64,000 bases of DNA from an uncultured Draconibacterium sp. (GTDB lineage Bacteria; Bacteroidota; Bacteroidia; Bacteroidales; Prolixibacteraceae), in NCBI RefSeq assembly GCF_963677155.1, contig NZ_OY781884.1, forward strand, positions 2,434,134 to 2,498,133, given 5' to 3'. The first letter of the stretch is position 1, and each line of letters opens with the position of its first letter. Position numbers and translations under genes: made by a program. The notes beneath the pieces were generated by a model. The model worked only from the letters and a program-made list of their open reading frames with translations, did not search any database and was not told the origin of the DNA. This document shows, piece after piece, positions 44,950 through 54,603 of the stretch.

Positions 44950-47900
44950 TTAGTTCTTTTTTATGTAGTCGCTGGGGCTTGTTCCGTAAAATTTTTTAAA
45001 GATGCGACTGAAGTATTTGGGGTCGTTGAAACCTGTTTTAAAAGCAATTTCCGAAATCGATTGATCGGTTGATTTAATTAGTTCAACCGATTTTTTCAAC
45101 TTGTATGAATTGATGAAATCGGTAATATTAAGGTTGGTTAATGCCTTAATTTTTTTGTACAACAGACTTCGGCTTACAAACATTTCGCGGGCAAATTGTT
45201 CAACCGAAAAGTTCGATTCGTTGTAATTTTTTTCCAATATCTGGTAAGCCTTTGTAATGAACTCTTCGTCTAATTTGTTCGACGACAATTTTTCGGGAGC
45301 CACAGGTTCAGGACTGCTGAATATGTTTTTAATCTTTCGACGCGACTCGATGATATTGCGCATTTTTATTTCCAGAATCTGGAGGTTGAACGGTTTTGGA
45401 ATGTAGTCGTCGGCTCCGGTTTCCAGTCCTTCAATCCAGCTTTCTACCATGTTTTTTGCTGTAAGCAGAATAATAGGGATATGGCTGGTTTGGATGTTCT
45501 TTTTCAATCGGCTGCACAGTTCAATACCGTCCATAACGGGCATCATCACATCGCTCACAATTAATTCCGGCGAATATTTTTTGGCCATTTCTAATCCAAT
45601 TTTTCCATTTTCGGCCCCTAAAACCCGATACTCTGATCGCAGTGTTTGCAACAGAAAACTGCGCAAATCAAAATTATCCTCAACAATTAAAATGGTAGGT
45701 TTTGTCTTATTGTCCGATGTTATTTCGTCTAGTTCGTAGTTGGTGTTACGTGCCACAATATGCTCGGTAAGCACATTTATCCTACCCTCGATATTAATTT
45801 CGGCCGGTATGTTGGTTTCGTTAATCTGGTCGCTTTCATAGCGGTTTTTCGAATAAGGTATACACACGGTAAAAGTACTGCCTTTTCGGGGTTGGCTTTG
45901 CACTTTAATTTCGCCATTTAGTGCCTGAATAATTTCGTAGGTAAGTGCCAGGCCGATACCCGAACTGGTAAAATCTGTTTGTTTGCCCGATTCAACATCT
46001 TTGTAAAATCGGTTAAATATATGTGGCATATGTTCTTCGGAGATTCCACGTCCGGTATCGATTACGCTGATGGCCACAAACGGCGCAGCAATACAATCAT
46101 CCCGGTCTTCATTTATTTTCTCAACTTTTAACGTGATGGAACCGGATGCCGGAGTGTTTTTAAAGGCATTGGAGAGCAGGTTGTAAAATACATTTTCCAC
46201 TTTCTCGGCATCAAACCAGGTTTCTTCATTTATTTCGGTTTCAATAAAACGGTAGTTTATTTTTTGGTGCTCGGCCAGGTCTTTAAACGATTCGAAAATT
46301 CCGTGTAAAAAAACTTGCAGGTTGCCCTTGCTTACATTCAGTTTTAGTTTTCCGGTTTCAATACGGCGGAAATACAGTAACTGGTTAATAAGGTGCAACA
46401 AACGCTGTGCATTACGATTAATAATATTTAGTGTATTTTGTGTGTTGGCATCGGTTTTCATGTTTTTCATTAACTGCTCAAGAGGGTCGATAATAAGCGT
46501 TAACGGTGTGCGAAATTCGTGCGAAATATTGGTAAAAAACCTTAGGCGCAATTGGTTAACCAGTTTTACTTTTTCGTTCAGTTCAATTACTTCGTCGCGT
46601 TGTTGGGCAATTTGCTGGTTTTGTTTCTCCAGCTCTTCTTTTTGTTCCTCAATTTTAAAAGTGCGTTCACGCACCTGTTGTTCCAGTTTACGTTTTTGTT
46701 CTTTCAGGAATTGTGTTCGGTAACGAATGTAAATTAAAACCATAGTAATGATAAACAGCACCGCCAATGCTTGAAACCAAGCTGTTTCCCAGAACGGAGG
46801 AATAATGGTTATGGTAAGTGCCGCGTAGTTTTCCGACCAGATTCCGTCGCTGTTGGCAGCTTTTACCTTAAAAACGTACTGCCCACCAGAGAGGTTCGTG
46901 TAGTTGGCAAAACGGCGGTTCGACGAAACTTCAACCCAGTTTTGATCCACCCCCTCCATTTGGTAGGCATATTTAATTTTGCCCGGTTGGAAATAATCAA
47001 GTGCCGAAAATTCAATGGAGAAAACAGCATCTTTGTAGGAGAGCTCAATTTCGTTTGTTTCGCTTATTGGTGCCTTTAAAATAACTTTTGAATGGTATTT
47101 CTCTCCAATAATAACGGGCTCGCTAAAAACAGAAAACTGCGTAAATACCGGCTGTGGAATATTTGGATACGATTCGAATTCGGCCGGGTTAAAATAGTTG
47201 AGTCCCTCAACGCCCCCGAAATATAAATTCCCTGCGTCGTCGGAGCAAGAGGCCGACCAATAAAACTGATCGCTCAATAATCCATCACTTGAGAAGTAGT
47301 TCTGGAAGGTTTCGTTAACCGGATCAAATTTCGATAATCCGTTGTCGGTTGATATCCACAGGTTTCCTTCAGTGTCTTCTTCAATACCATATGCAACGTT
47401 ATTGCACAATCCGTTCTGTTGGGTGTAATTTATAAAGCTGCCACCATTTTCGTTTTCGGTGTATTTGCAAATACCGTTTCCGTAGGTGCCAATCCATATC
47501 GTTCCGTCGTGTGCTTCGAACAATGAGGTGACATAATTGCCTGCTAATGATTCTGAATCAGCTGGATCGGTTAAATATTTCTCGAAATCAATTTGTTCGG
47601 TATTCTCGTTAAGTGCCAGTAGTTCTGATCGCTTGAAACGATACAGACCATTTTCGGTACCCACCCAGACTCTGTTTTTGCTGTCGGTTAAAAGACAACC
47701 AATTTCGAGCAACTGATCGATGTTCATATTTTCGTGAACATGCAGGAAAATATTTTCTTCGGGATTATAAATATCAAGTCCTCCTCGCGTACCTATTAAA
47801 ATGTGTTTGTTGTCAAGGTATTCGAGGCTGGAAATAAAGTTACTGCACAGACTTTTGTTGTTCCCGGATATGTTTACCAGAATTTCAAAACGATTTTGTT

Positions 47901-49227
47901 TTTCGGAAAGCAATTTATTTAATCCGCCGCCCCAGGTTCCGACTAACAGATGGTTTTGGCTGTCGCGGATAAAACAGGTTACAAAGTCGCTGTTTATGCT
48001 TTGGCTGTTTTCGTCAGACTGCTGAAAATGAATTGTTTTTAGGCCGTTGTTGCTAATGCGGTTTACTCCGCCACCGGCTGTTCCTACCCATAATACATCG
48101 TCCTCGGTAAAGATAGAGTTGATGGTATTGTGGCTTATTGAATTTGGATTGGAAACTTCGTGGGTAAGTGCATTGAATGGTTTTTGATAAGTGTTATAAT
48201 GGTTAATTCCTCCTTTTTCGGTACCAATCCATATGTTGCCCAGTTGATCGGCATAAAGCGAATTGATAAAAGGATTGTTTAGGTATTTGCGTTCCCCGCT
48301 ACTTGGCGGTAGAATTGTAAAGTGTTTTGTAACCGGATTATAAAAATTTAAACCTCCCAGTGTGCCAACCATTATTATTCCGTTGCGGTCTTCAATAATA
48401 TCAGTAACAGCTAAGTGGTTTAAATCGAAAGGATTGTTGTTGCTGGCTCCAAAGTAAGTAAGGTTAAGAGTAGCAGGGTTAAATTGGTATAAGCCAACAT
48501 CTGCTGTGCCCAGCCAAATATCCCCTTTGTGGTCGGCAAGGATAGTTGAAATGTTTATCCCACTCATGTTTTCAGAAAGTCTTTTCCACAAAGGACTGGG
48601 TTTAGCACCCGATAGGTTGATTACGCTTAAACCATTAACGGTGCCTGCCAGTAAATGGTTATCGGGTAAAAGACATAAATGATTTATAGTTTTGTCGGTA
48701 AGCTGGTTTTCAAAAACCGATTCAACCGATATTCTGGTTTGCCCTTCGTTTTTAATTTTCCAAATACCATTTCCGGCGGTGGCAACCCAAATGTTGTTGT
48801 CTTTGTCGTTTATGATGTGGGTGATTGAAATGCCTCCAAAGTTTTCTGTTAAAAGTGGTATTTCGGTAAACTTCATCAGCGAGTAGTCGAAATAGGCCAA
48901 TCCTTTATAGGTGCCTACCCAAAGGTTTCCGTTTTGGTCTTCGCACAGTGTGTGTATAAAATTTCCGGGAAGCCACTCTTCTTGCTGGCTTTGGAATATT
49001 TGAAAAGTATATCCATCAAAACGGCACAGCCCGTTCCAGGTACCAAACCACATAAATCCTTTGCTGTCTTTTAAAATGCAATCGATGGTATTTTGTGGCA
49101 GTCCTTCGTTTGTCGTGAGGTAATTGAGTCGGGGTTGTTCTAAAAATGTACTTTTTTGTGCACAGCTGTTTAAGCAAATACGAAAAATCAGGAGTAATAA
49201 AATGCCGTATTTGATAACATCTCGCAT
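44950..49227 (-). CDS. Hybrid two-component system sensor/regulator (HTCS)
   Basis: A 1425-residue one-protein signalling system of the kind that switches on glycan loci. In order: signal/anchor region; a periplasmic sensor of repeated propeller units (LWVGTxxGL-type repeats, residues about 40-700); a Y_Y_Y domain (about 730-800); one transmembrane helix (about 805-830); histidine kinase HisKA with phospho-His near residue 901 (NISHEFRTPLTL); ATPase domain (NLLSNAFKNT, DTGRGISEEHMPHIF); a receiver with phospho-Asp near residue 1226 (SDVMMPVMDG); and an AraC-type DNA-binding domain at the end (ISEIAFKTGFNDPKYFSRIFKK). All key residues are present. It sits directly upstream of the arabinan operon on the same strand and probably senses arabino-oligosaccharides. 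Confidence 0.95.
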   Translation of the reverse strand: MRDVIKYGILLLLIFRICLNSCAQKSTFLEQPRLNYLTTNEGLPQNTIDCILKDSKGFMWFGTWNGLCRFDGYTFQIFQSQQEEWLPGNFIHTLCEDQNGNLWVGTYKGLAYFDYSLMKFTEIPLLTENFGGISITHIINDKDNNIWVATAGNGIWKIKNEGQTRISVESVFENQLTDKTINHLCLLPDNHLLAGTVNGLSVINLSGAKPSPLWKRLSENMSGINISTILADHKGDIWLGTADVGLYQFNPATLNLTYFGASNNNPFDLNHLAVTDIIEDRNGIIMVGTLGGLNFYNPVTKHFTILPPSSGERKYLNNPFINSLYADQLGNIWIGTEKGGINHYNTYQKPFNALTHEVSNPNSISHNTINSIFTEDDVLWVGTAGGGVNRISNNGLKTIHFQQSDENSQSINSDFVTCFIRDSQNHLLVGTWGGGLNKLLSEKQNRFEILVNISGNNKSLCSNFISSLEYLDNKHILIGTRGGLDIYNPEENIFLHVHENMNIDQLLEIGCLLTDSKNRVWVGTENGLYRFKRSELLALNENTEQIDFEKYLTDPADSESLAGNYVTSLFEAHDGTIWIGTYGNGICKYTENENGGSFINYTQQNGLCNNVAYGIEEDTEGNLWISTDNGLSKFDPVNETFQNYFSSDGLLSDQFYWSASCSDDAGNLYFGGVEGLNYFNPAEFESYPNIPQPVFTQFSVFSEPVIIGEKYHSKVILKAPISETNEIELSYKDAVFSIEFSALDYFQPGKIKYAYQMEGVDQNWVEVSSNRRFANYTNLSGGQYVFKVKAANSDGIWSENYAALTITIIPPFWETAWFQALAVLFIITMVLIYIRYRTQFLKEQKRKLEQQVRERTFKIEEQKEELEKQNQQIAQQRDEVIELNEKVKLVNQLRLRFFTNISHEFRTPLTLIIDPLEQLMKNMKTDANTQNTLNIINRNAQRLLHLINQLLYFRRIETGKLKLNVSKGNLQVFLHGIFESFKDLAEHQKINYRFIETEINEETWFDAEKVENVFYNLLSNAFKNTPASGSITLKVEKINEDRDDCIAAPFVAISVIDTGRGISEEHMPHIFNRFYKDVESGKQTDFTSSGIGLALTYEIIQALNGEIKVQSQPRKGSTFTVCIPYSKNRYESDQINETNIPAEINIEGRINVLTEHIVARNTNYELDEITSDNKTKPTILIVEDNFDLRSFLLQTLRSEYRVLGAENGKIGLEMAKKYSPELIVSDVMMPVMDGIELCSRLKKNIQTSHIPIILLTAKNMVESWIEGLETGADDYIPKPFNLQILEIKMRNIIESRRKIKNIFSSPEPVAPEKLSSNKLDEEFITKAYQILEKNYNESNFSVEQFAREMFVSRSLLYKKIKALTNLNITDFINSYKLKKSVELIKSTDQSISEIAFKTGFNDPKYFSRIFKKFYGTSPSDYIKKN

Positions 49228-49256
49228 AAGTACAGATTCAACTATTTTGGTGCCTA

Positions 49257-49287
49257 CAAAAGTATGGATTTAAACAAGATTGGGCAA
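49257..49287 (-). promoter_or_regulatory. Predicted HTCS promoter
   Basis: Read on the minus strand: TTG at 49287-49285, a 20-bp spacer, then TACTTTTG at 49264-49257, a full match to TAnnTTTG. Transcription would start near 49250, about 23 bases before the HTCS ATG. Confidence 0.65.
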
Positions 49288-49336
49288 GATATGTTCTTTT
49301 AGTGATCATTCAAAACGATTTTCGCGAAACAGCGAA

Positions 49337-49948
49337 ATGAATATAATTTGGATTTTAGGTTTAAACAATGCTATTTTTGTTTACATCAAACTAAACTATG
49401 TGGATCGACTAAAGTTGTGGCAAAATATTCAGAGTGGAGATGTAAATGCATTACACGATTTACACAAACGGTATTTTCATCCGATGTGTTTATTTGCGTT
49501 TAAATCAATCAACGATCATCAGCAGGTCGAGCATATTGTTTCGGATTGTTTCCTAAAGATTTGGAAAAAAAGAAAAAACATTGAAATAAAATCTTCGCTG
49601 GAGTCGTATTTGTATCAAATGTTGCGAAATTCTATTATCGACTACCACCGGGCGAAACACGATAACACGATTTCATTTGATCAGATTCCGGATATTCCCG
49701 ACGAGGCGGAGATGAACGATGAACAACGCTATGCAAAATTATATACAGCCATATCGAAGTTGCCCGAAAAACGCAGACATATTTTAGAACTGGCCATTTT
49801 TGAATCGTGCACTTATCAGGAAATTGCCGAAAAGCTCGGAATTACAAAGAATACGGTAAAAACACAGATGGTTCGTGCATACCGGTTTTTAAAGGAATCG
49901 TTAGATCCTGTCGACTTCTTCTTTTTCTGTTTTCTAAAGAAAAGATAA
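49337..49948 (+). CDS. ECF sigma-70 factor (FecI-like)
   Basis: A sigma factor of about 203 residues with region 2 (QSGDVNALHDLHKRYFHPM through LESYLYQMLRNSIIDYHR) and region 4 (LPEKRRHILELAIFESCTYQEIAEKLGITKNTVKTQM). In this class, substrate binding by a SusC with an STN domain signals through FecR to free the sigma factor. The start is uncertain: I use ATG 49337; GTG 49400 (VDRLKLWQNIQSGD) gives a length closer to typical family N-termini; an in-frame TTG at 49280 is unlikely. It is divergent from the HTCS gene and followed by FecR. Confidence 0.88.
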   Translation: MNIIWILGLNNAIFVYIKLNYVDRLKLWQNIQSGDVNALHDLHKRYFHPMCLFAFKSINDHQQVEHIVSDCFLKIWKKRKNIEIKSSLESYLYQMLRNSIIDYHRAKHDNTISFDQIPDIPDEAEMNDEQRYAKLYTAISKLPEKRRHILELAIFESCTYQEIAEKLGITKNTVKTQMVRAYRFLKESLDPVDFFFFCFLKKR

Positions 49949-50043
49949 AATAATCACTTTTCTGTCACCCTCTTTCAAACTTGCACTCGTCGTATAAATA
50001 CGAAAAGGTATTATTATAGATTAGTTTGGTTAGGTAGTATTTC

Positions 50044-50076
50044 AAAGAGCAGCTGTCAAACTGGTAGTTGCTCTTT
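50044..50076 (+). terminator. Hairpin between sigma and anti-sigma genes
   Basis: AAAGAGCA (50044-50051) pairs perfectly with TGCTCTTT (50069-50076) around a 17-nt loop, ending 12 bases before the FecR ATG. It may attenuate FecR expression or block its ribosome access; it lacks a long T-run. Confidence 0.5.
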
Positions 50077-50088
50077 AAAAAGAATTTA

Positions 50089-51087
50089 ATGAAAGAACAC
50101 AACGAAGATAGATTTTGGGAACTGGCAACACTTAAAATTCATAAGGAGGCAAACGCCGATGAGTTAAGTGAGCTGAGTTTGTATCTGACGAATAAAAAAT
50201 ATGCTAAAATTTACTCCGAAATAGCTTATTTGAATGAGGATATTAAAGCAACTCAACAGCTTTCGCATGTTTCGCAGGAAAGTTCATGGACATATATTAA
50301 AGCAAATCTACAAAACAGAACCATGCAGCTCTTCCGAAAAGTTTCGGGTTATGCTGCCGTTTTTGTAGTTGCCTTGTTGTTGGGTGGTTTGGCGGTTCAG
50401 CTTTGGGGCGAAAGGACGAACCAAGAGCAGTTTGCAGAAGTAAAAGTGCCACTGGGGCAAATGTCCGAAATTACGTTATACGATGGAACTCATGTTTGGC
50501 TAAACTCCGGAACAACCCTGAGATACAGCAATTCGTTTGGCCGGGAAAGCCGAAATGTTACCCTCGATGGAGAAGCGTATTTTGATGTGGAAAAATCGGA
50601 TGTTCCGTTCCGGGTATATTTAAAACGCTCGTTTGTAGAAGTTTTAGGAACCCAATTCAATGTTATATCGTACCAAAACTATAGTAACAGTGAAATAACG
50701 CTTGTTGAAGGAAGTGTGAATGTAAATAATCTGAATGGAAATAACATCGCACACCTGAAACCATCGCAGCAACTCACCATCGATGATGTATCGCTTAAAG
50801 CAAAACTAAAAACGGTAGATACCGATTTTTATGTTTCGTGGACAGAAGGTAAAATTGTATTTCACGACGAAAAACTCTCAGAAATATGCAAGCGTTTGGA
50901 AAGATGGTATAATGTGGATATAACGCTGGAAGGTAAAGAGGTAGAAGAACTCATCTTCTCCGGAACTATACTTAAGAATAAACCATTTAGTCAGATTATA
51001 ACAGCATTCGAGCTCTTATTACCGGTTGAAATAGAATTTAAGCATATGCCGGGTGCAAAAGATAAAGTAACCATAACTAAAAAATAA
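50089..51087 (+). CDS. FecR-family anti-sigma factor
   Basis: A 332-residue single-pass inner-membrane protein. The cytoplasmic N-terminus (about residues 1-80) would hold the sigma factor. A transmembrane helix follows at about residues 85-108 (VSGYAAVFVVALLLGGLAVQLW), then the periplasmic FecR domain (VPLGQMSEITLYDGTHVWLNSG, VTLDGEAYFDVEK) and a C-terminal domain that contacts the STN domain (FSGTILKNKPFSQIITAFELL). I chose the ATG at 50089; a TTG at 50068 lies inside the hairpin. It precedes the SusC gene with an STN domain, its expected partner. Confidence 0.93.
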   Translation: MKEHNEDRFWELATLKIHKEANADELSELSLYLTNKKYAKIYSEIAYLNEDIKATQQLSHVSQESSWTYIKANLQNRTMQLFRKVSGYAAVFVVALLLGGLAVQLWGERTNQEQFAEVKVPLGQMSEITLYDGTHVWLNSGTTLRYSNSFGRESRNVTLDGEAYFDVEKSDVPFRVYLKRSFVEVLGTQFNVISYQNYSNSEITLVEGSVNVNNLNGNNIAHLKPSQQLTIDDVSLKAKLKTVDTDFYVSWTEGKIVFHDEKLSEICKRLERWYNVDITLEGKEVEELIFSGTILKNKPFSQIITAFELLLPVEIEFKHMPGAKDKVTITKK

Positions 51088-51118
51088 TGCCTATGTAAAT
51101 TCGCTTATGAACAAAAAA

Positions 51119-51146
51119 CGGTAGAAATGCTGCCACATCTCTACCG
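51119..51146 (+). terminator. Hairpin between fecR and susC
   Basis: CGGTAGA (51119-51125) pairs with TCTACCG (51140-51146) in the 105-base gap. It may terminate part of the sigma/anti-sigma transcript or act in the susC leader. Confidence 0.45.
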
Positions 51147-51192
51147 CAAATCGATTTAAATGTCTCAGTAATAATTTAAACCATGTAAATGT

Positions 51193-54100
51193 ATGAAAAA
51201 ACTAATTAAAGCGATTGGTAACAATCGGTCGTGGAACCAAAACTTATTGAAAATGAAACTTACGTTTTCCTTTTTGTTGATTGGATTGATTACGGTTAGT
51301 GCCTCAACGTATTCGCAAAACACTAAGCTTGATGTTTCGTTAGAAAACAACAACGTTATCGAGCTGTTTCGTCAAATCGAAGAAAAAAGTGAGTTCTACT
51401 TCTTTTATCAAAAAGAAGATCTTGAAAATTTAAAAGATGTATCGATATCGAAAAAAAATGCCACCATTAACGATATTTTGAATGACGTACTGGCCAATAC
51501 CGATATGACCTATGAGGTGGTTGATCGATACATAATTGTGCGTAAAGATGGAAAATCTTTTAGCGAATCAGATGCTGATGCTGATCAGCAAAGCACTTTG
51601 TCAGGTAAAGTGCTTGATGAACTTGGAGAGCCATTACCGGGAGTAACAGTAGTAGTAAAAGGAACAACAAATGGAACTGTTACAGATGTAAATGGAATGT
51701 TTAAGCTGCAGGATTTAAGCCCTGAAGATGTCTTACAATTCTCGTTTGTGGGTATGCAAATTCAGGAAATTCTTGTTGGTAGTCAGAGTTCAATAAATGT
51801 AACAATGAAAGTTGATGCTATTGGACTGGAAGAGGTAGTGGCTGTTGGCTATGGAGTGCAGAAAAAAGTTAATTTGACAGGTTCTGTTGCGGCCGTAGAA
51901 GCAACAGAACTTGCGAACAAACCAGTACCAACAACTTCGCAGGCGATTGCTGGTTTGGTGCCCGGTCTTAGTGTTGTTCAAAATTCTGGTCGGCCTGGAG
52001 CAGGTGCAAGCGTAAAAATTCGTGGAACAGGTACTTTTTCAAGTGCAGGAAATAATCCTTTAGTTTTAATTGATGGAATGGCTGGCGGGATTGATGATGT
52101 GAATCCGGAGGATATTGAAAATATTTCCTTCTTAAAGGATGCAGCTTCTGCCTCCATTTATGGTAACCGTGCTGCTAATGGTGTTATCTTAATTCAAACT
52201 AAGAAAGGTAAAGAAGGTAAATTTACCGTCACTTATAATAATTCTTTTGGCTGGCAAAAACCAACCGAATTGCCAGAATTCCTTTCGTCGTGGGAGTATG
52301 CAACATTCTACAATGAAGCCATGCGGAACATGGGAAATGCAGAAGCATACAGTGCTGAAGAAATTCAAAAATATAAAAACGGTTCAGATCCTGACAATTA
52401 TCCAAATGTGAACCATTTAAAGTGGTTGCTAAATTCAGGATCGGGTTTTCAACACAGGCACAATTTAAGTATTAAAGGTGGAAATGAGCGGGTATCACAA
52501 AACTTCTCAGTAGGTTACATGAAACAAAACGGGATGACAGATGAAACATCCAATGAGCGATATAATGTACTATGGAATGCACAAAGCAATCTTTTAGAGA
52601 ATTTGACATTAAATACTCATTTAAATGCCTATTCGAATGTATATAAATCGCCAAACGGTGAGCCGCAAAGCATTGAAGGGATGATTGGCTTTGCAGTAAG
52701 GGAAGGACCGACTTATGCCGGCGAAAAATCGGATGGTTCATTTGGATATCAGGATAATTATAGTCCCGAGGCTTGGTTGGCAAGCGAATCATTCAAAAAA
52801 TATAACAATGTAAAAATTACCGGAACAATACAGTTGGAATGGGATACTCCCGTTGAAGGTTTATCTCTTAGTGGGAAATCGGGTATTACTTATAATTCTG
52901 ATTACAACAAATCTTACAGAGCAGAAACCTATTTTGATGATTCAAAAACCGTTGGGCCAGCTACTTTAGGTGTGTCATCCTATAATGGAACCTACAAAAA
53001 TTTTGAAGGTTTAGCTACTTATAACAAATCGTTGGGAGATCATTCATTAAGAATATTAGGAGGTGCATCGTACGAAGATTTCAAAGACAATTATTTAACA
53101 GGAGCCAGAAATACATTTCCGAATAATAATTTGTATGAACTTGCTTCTGGTTCCGGATCGAGCATGACAAATGATGGCTCTTCAAGCGAATGGGCTCTCA
53201 TGTCATTTTTTGGTCGTATGAATTATTCATTTGCTGACCGGTATTTGTTAGAAGTTAACGCTCGTTACGATGGCTCTTCTCGCTTTTCATCCGATACAAG
53301 ATGGGGATTCTTCCCTTCTTTTTCTACCGGTTGGCGCCTGTCGGAAGAAAGCTTCTGGAAAGACTCTAAAATTGGAGAAATTGTTGAGCTTATGAAAGTA
53401 CGTGGATCGTACGGAGTTCTTGGAAATCAGAATATAGGAACATACCCTTACCAACAAACCTATTCATTGGGACAAAATGCTGTATTGGGTAACCCCGGAA
53501 CCCTAAATTCAGGGGCTCGGGTTACAACATTTAATAATCCTGAAGTGTCATGGGAAACAACCCGCATTTTGGATATCGGTATGGATTTTAGCCTTTGGAA
53601 AGGAAGAATTAATGGTACGGTTGATTACTTCGATAAATATACAGATGATATTTTGTCTTCTGTTCAGGTTACCCGTATTATGGGACGTTCTGTTGGGCAG
53701 TCTAATATTGGAGCAGTTTCGAACAAGGGTGTTGAAATTCGGTTGGAGTACAATGCAAAAATTGGCAACGACCTGAAAATTTCTTTAGCACCAAATTTTA
53801 CTTACATCAAAAATGCTGTTGAAGAGTTGGCCGATGGCGCCACGGAAGACATAAATAATAACCGTATTGTAGGAGAACCGCTAGGAATTATTTATGGATA
53901 TAAAACGAATGGTTTGTTTGTTGATCAAACAGAAATTGATAATGCCCCGGATCAATTGGTTGGTAAGGATGGACTGAAACCAGGATATATTCGCTACGAA
54001 GATATTAGCGGGCCAGATGGAGTCCCAGATGGAGTTGTTAATTCAACTTACGATAGAACGGTACTTGGCAGCACAACGCCAAAATTTTATTATGGATTAA

Positions 54101-54573
54101 ACTTTAGTGGCACCTACAAGGGATTTGATTTTTCGGCATTATTACAAGGTCTTGGCGGACATAAGCGTTTAATAGGTTCATACATGGCCTATGCTTTCTA
54201 TAATGGAGGTCAAATTCAGCAGTGGCAAGTCGATAATCGTTGGACTGTAGACAACCCTGATAAATGGGCTGAGTACCCAAGATTGGAGACATTGAATATG
54301 AGCAATACAAACCTTCAAAAATCAGACTATTGGGTAAGAGATGCAAGTTTCCTTCGCGTTAAAAATATTCAGGTAGGATATACTTTTTCAAAAGGAGTAG
54401 TTAATCGTATTGGACTGCAGAATCTTAGAGTCTTCTTTAGCGGACAAAACCTGTATAATTTCACATCGTTCTACAAAGGTTGGGATCCGGAAAATGAAAT
54501 TAGTACAGGTGATTCTCCTAATTACTATCCGGTTAATAGTGTTTATTCATTTGGTATAAATGCTAAGTTTTAA
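51193..54573 (+). CDS. SusC-like TonB-dependent transducer with STN signalling domain
   Basis: A 1126-residue outer-membrane transporter. After a signal peptide (about residues 17-40, ending ASTYSQ) comes an STN domain (about residues 42-115; LDVSLENNNVIELFRQIEEKS), which contacts FecR. Then follow a carboxypeptidase-regulatory-like domain (LSGKVLDELGEPLPGV), the plug start (GLEEVVAVGYGVQKKVNLTGSV), the plug core (ISFLKDAASASIYGNRAANG) and the barrel. The STN domain plus the adjacent sigma/FecR pair indicate self-induction by the imported glycan. It precedes SusD by about 30 bases. Confidence 0.95.
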   Translation: MKKLIKAIGNNRSWNQNLLKMKLTFSFLLIGLITVSASTYSQNTKLDVSLENNNVIELFRQIEEKSEFYFFYQKEDLENLKDVSISKKNATINDILNDVLANTDMTYEVVDRYIIVRKDGKSFSESDADADQQSTLSGKVLDELGEPLPGVTVVVKGTTNGTVTDVNGMFKLQDLSPEDVLQFSFVGMQIQEILVGSQSSINVTMKVDAIGLEEVVAVGYGVQKKVNLTGSVAAVEATELANKPVPTTSQAIAGLVPGLSVVQNSGRPGAGASVKIRGTGTFSSAGNNPLVLIDGMAGGIDDVNPEDIENISFLKDAASASIYGNRAANGVILIQTKKGKEGKFTVTYNNSFGWQKPTELPEFLSSWEYATFYNEAMRNMGNAEAYSAEEIQKYKNGSDPDNYPNVNHLKWLLNSGSGFQHRHNLSIKGGNERVSQNFSVGYMKQNGMTDETSNERYNVLWNAQSNLLENLTLNTHLNAYSNVYKSPNGEPQSIEGMIGFAVREGPTYAGEKSDGSFGYQDNYSPEAWLASESFKKYNNVKITGTIQLEWDTPVEGLSLSGKSGITYNSDYNKSYRAETYFDDSKTVGPATLGVSSYNGTYKNFEGLATYNKSLGDHSLRILGGASYEDFKDNYLTGARNTFPNNNLYELASGSGSSMTNDGSSSEWALMSFFGRMNYSFADRYLLEVNARYDGSSRFSSDTRWGFFPSFSTGWRLSEESFWKDSKIGEIVELMKVRGSYGVLGNQNIGTYPYQQTYSLGQNAVLGNPGTLNSGARVTTFNNPEVSWETTRILDIGMDFSLWKGRINGTVDYFDKYTDDILSSVQVTRIMGRSVGQSNIGAVSNKGVEIRLEYNAKIGNDLKISLAPNFTYIKNAVEELADGATEDINNNRIVGEPLGIIYGYKTNGLFVDQTEIDNAPDQLVGKDGLKPGYIRYEDISGPDGVPDGVVNSTYDRTVLGSTTPKFYYGLNFSGTYKGFDFSALLQGLGGHKRLIGSYMAYAFYNGGQIQQWQVDNRWTVDNPDKWAEYPRLETLNMSNTNLQKSDYWVRDASFLRVKNIQVGYTFSKGVVNRIGLQNLRVFFSGQNLYNFTSFYKGWDPENEISTGDSPNYYPVNSVYSFGINAKF

Positions 54574-54603
54574 TTCAGTGCTAATTTAAAAAGTATGTTA
54601 GTT

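Noticed and set aside
49949-50043. GTGCAAGTTT on the minus strand in the sigma-fecR gap as another copy of the promoter motif
   Set aside because: A ten-base match in the opposite direction without the other two boxes can arise by chance.
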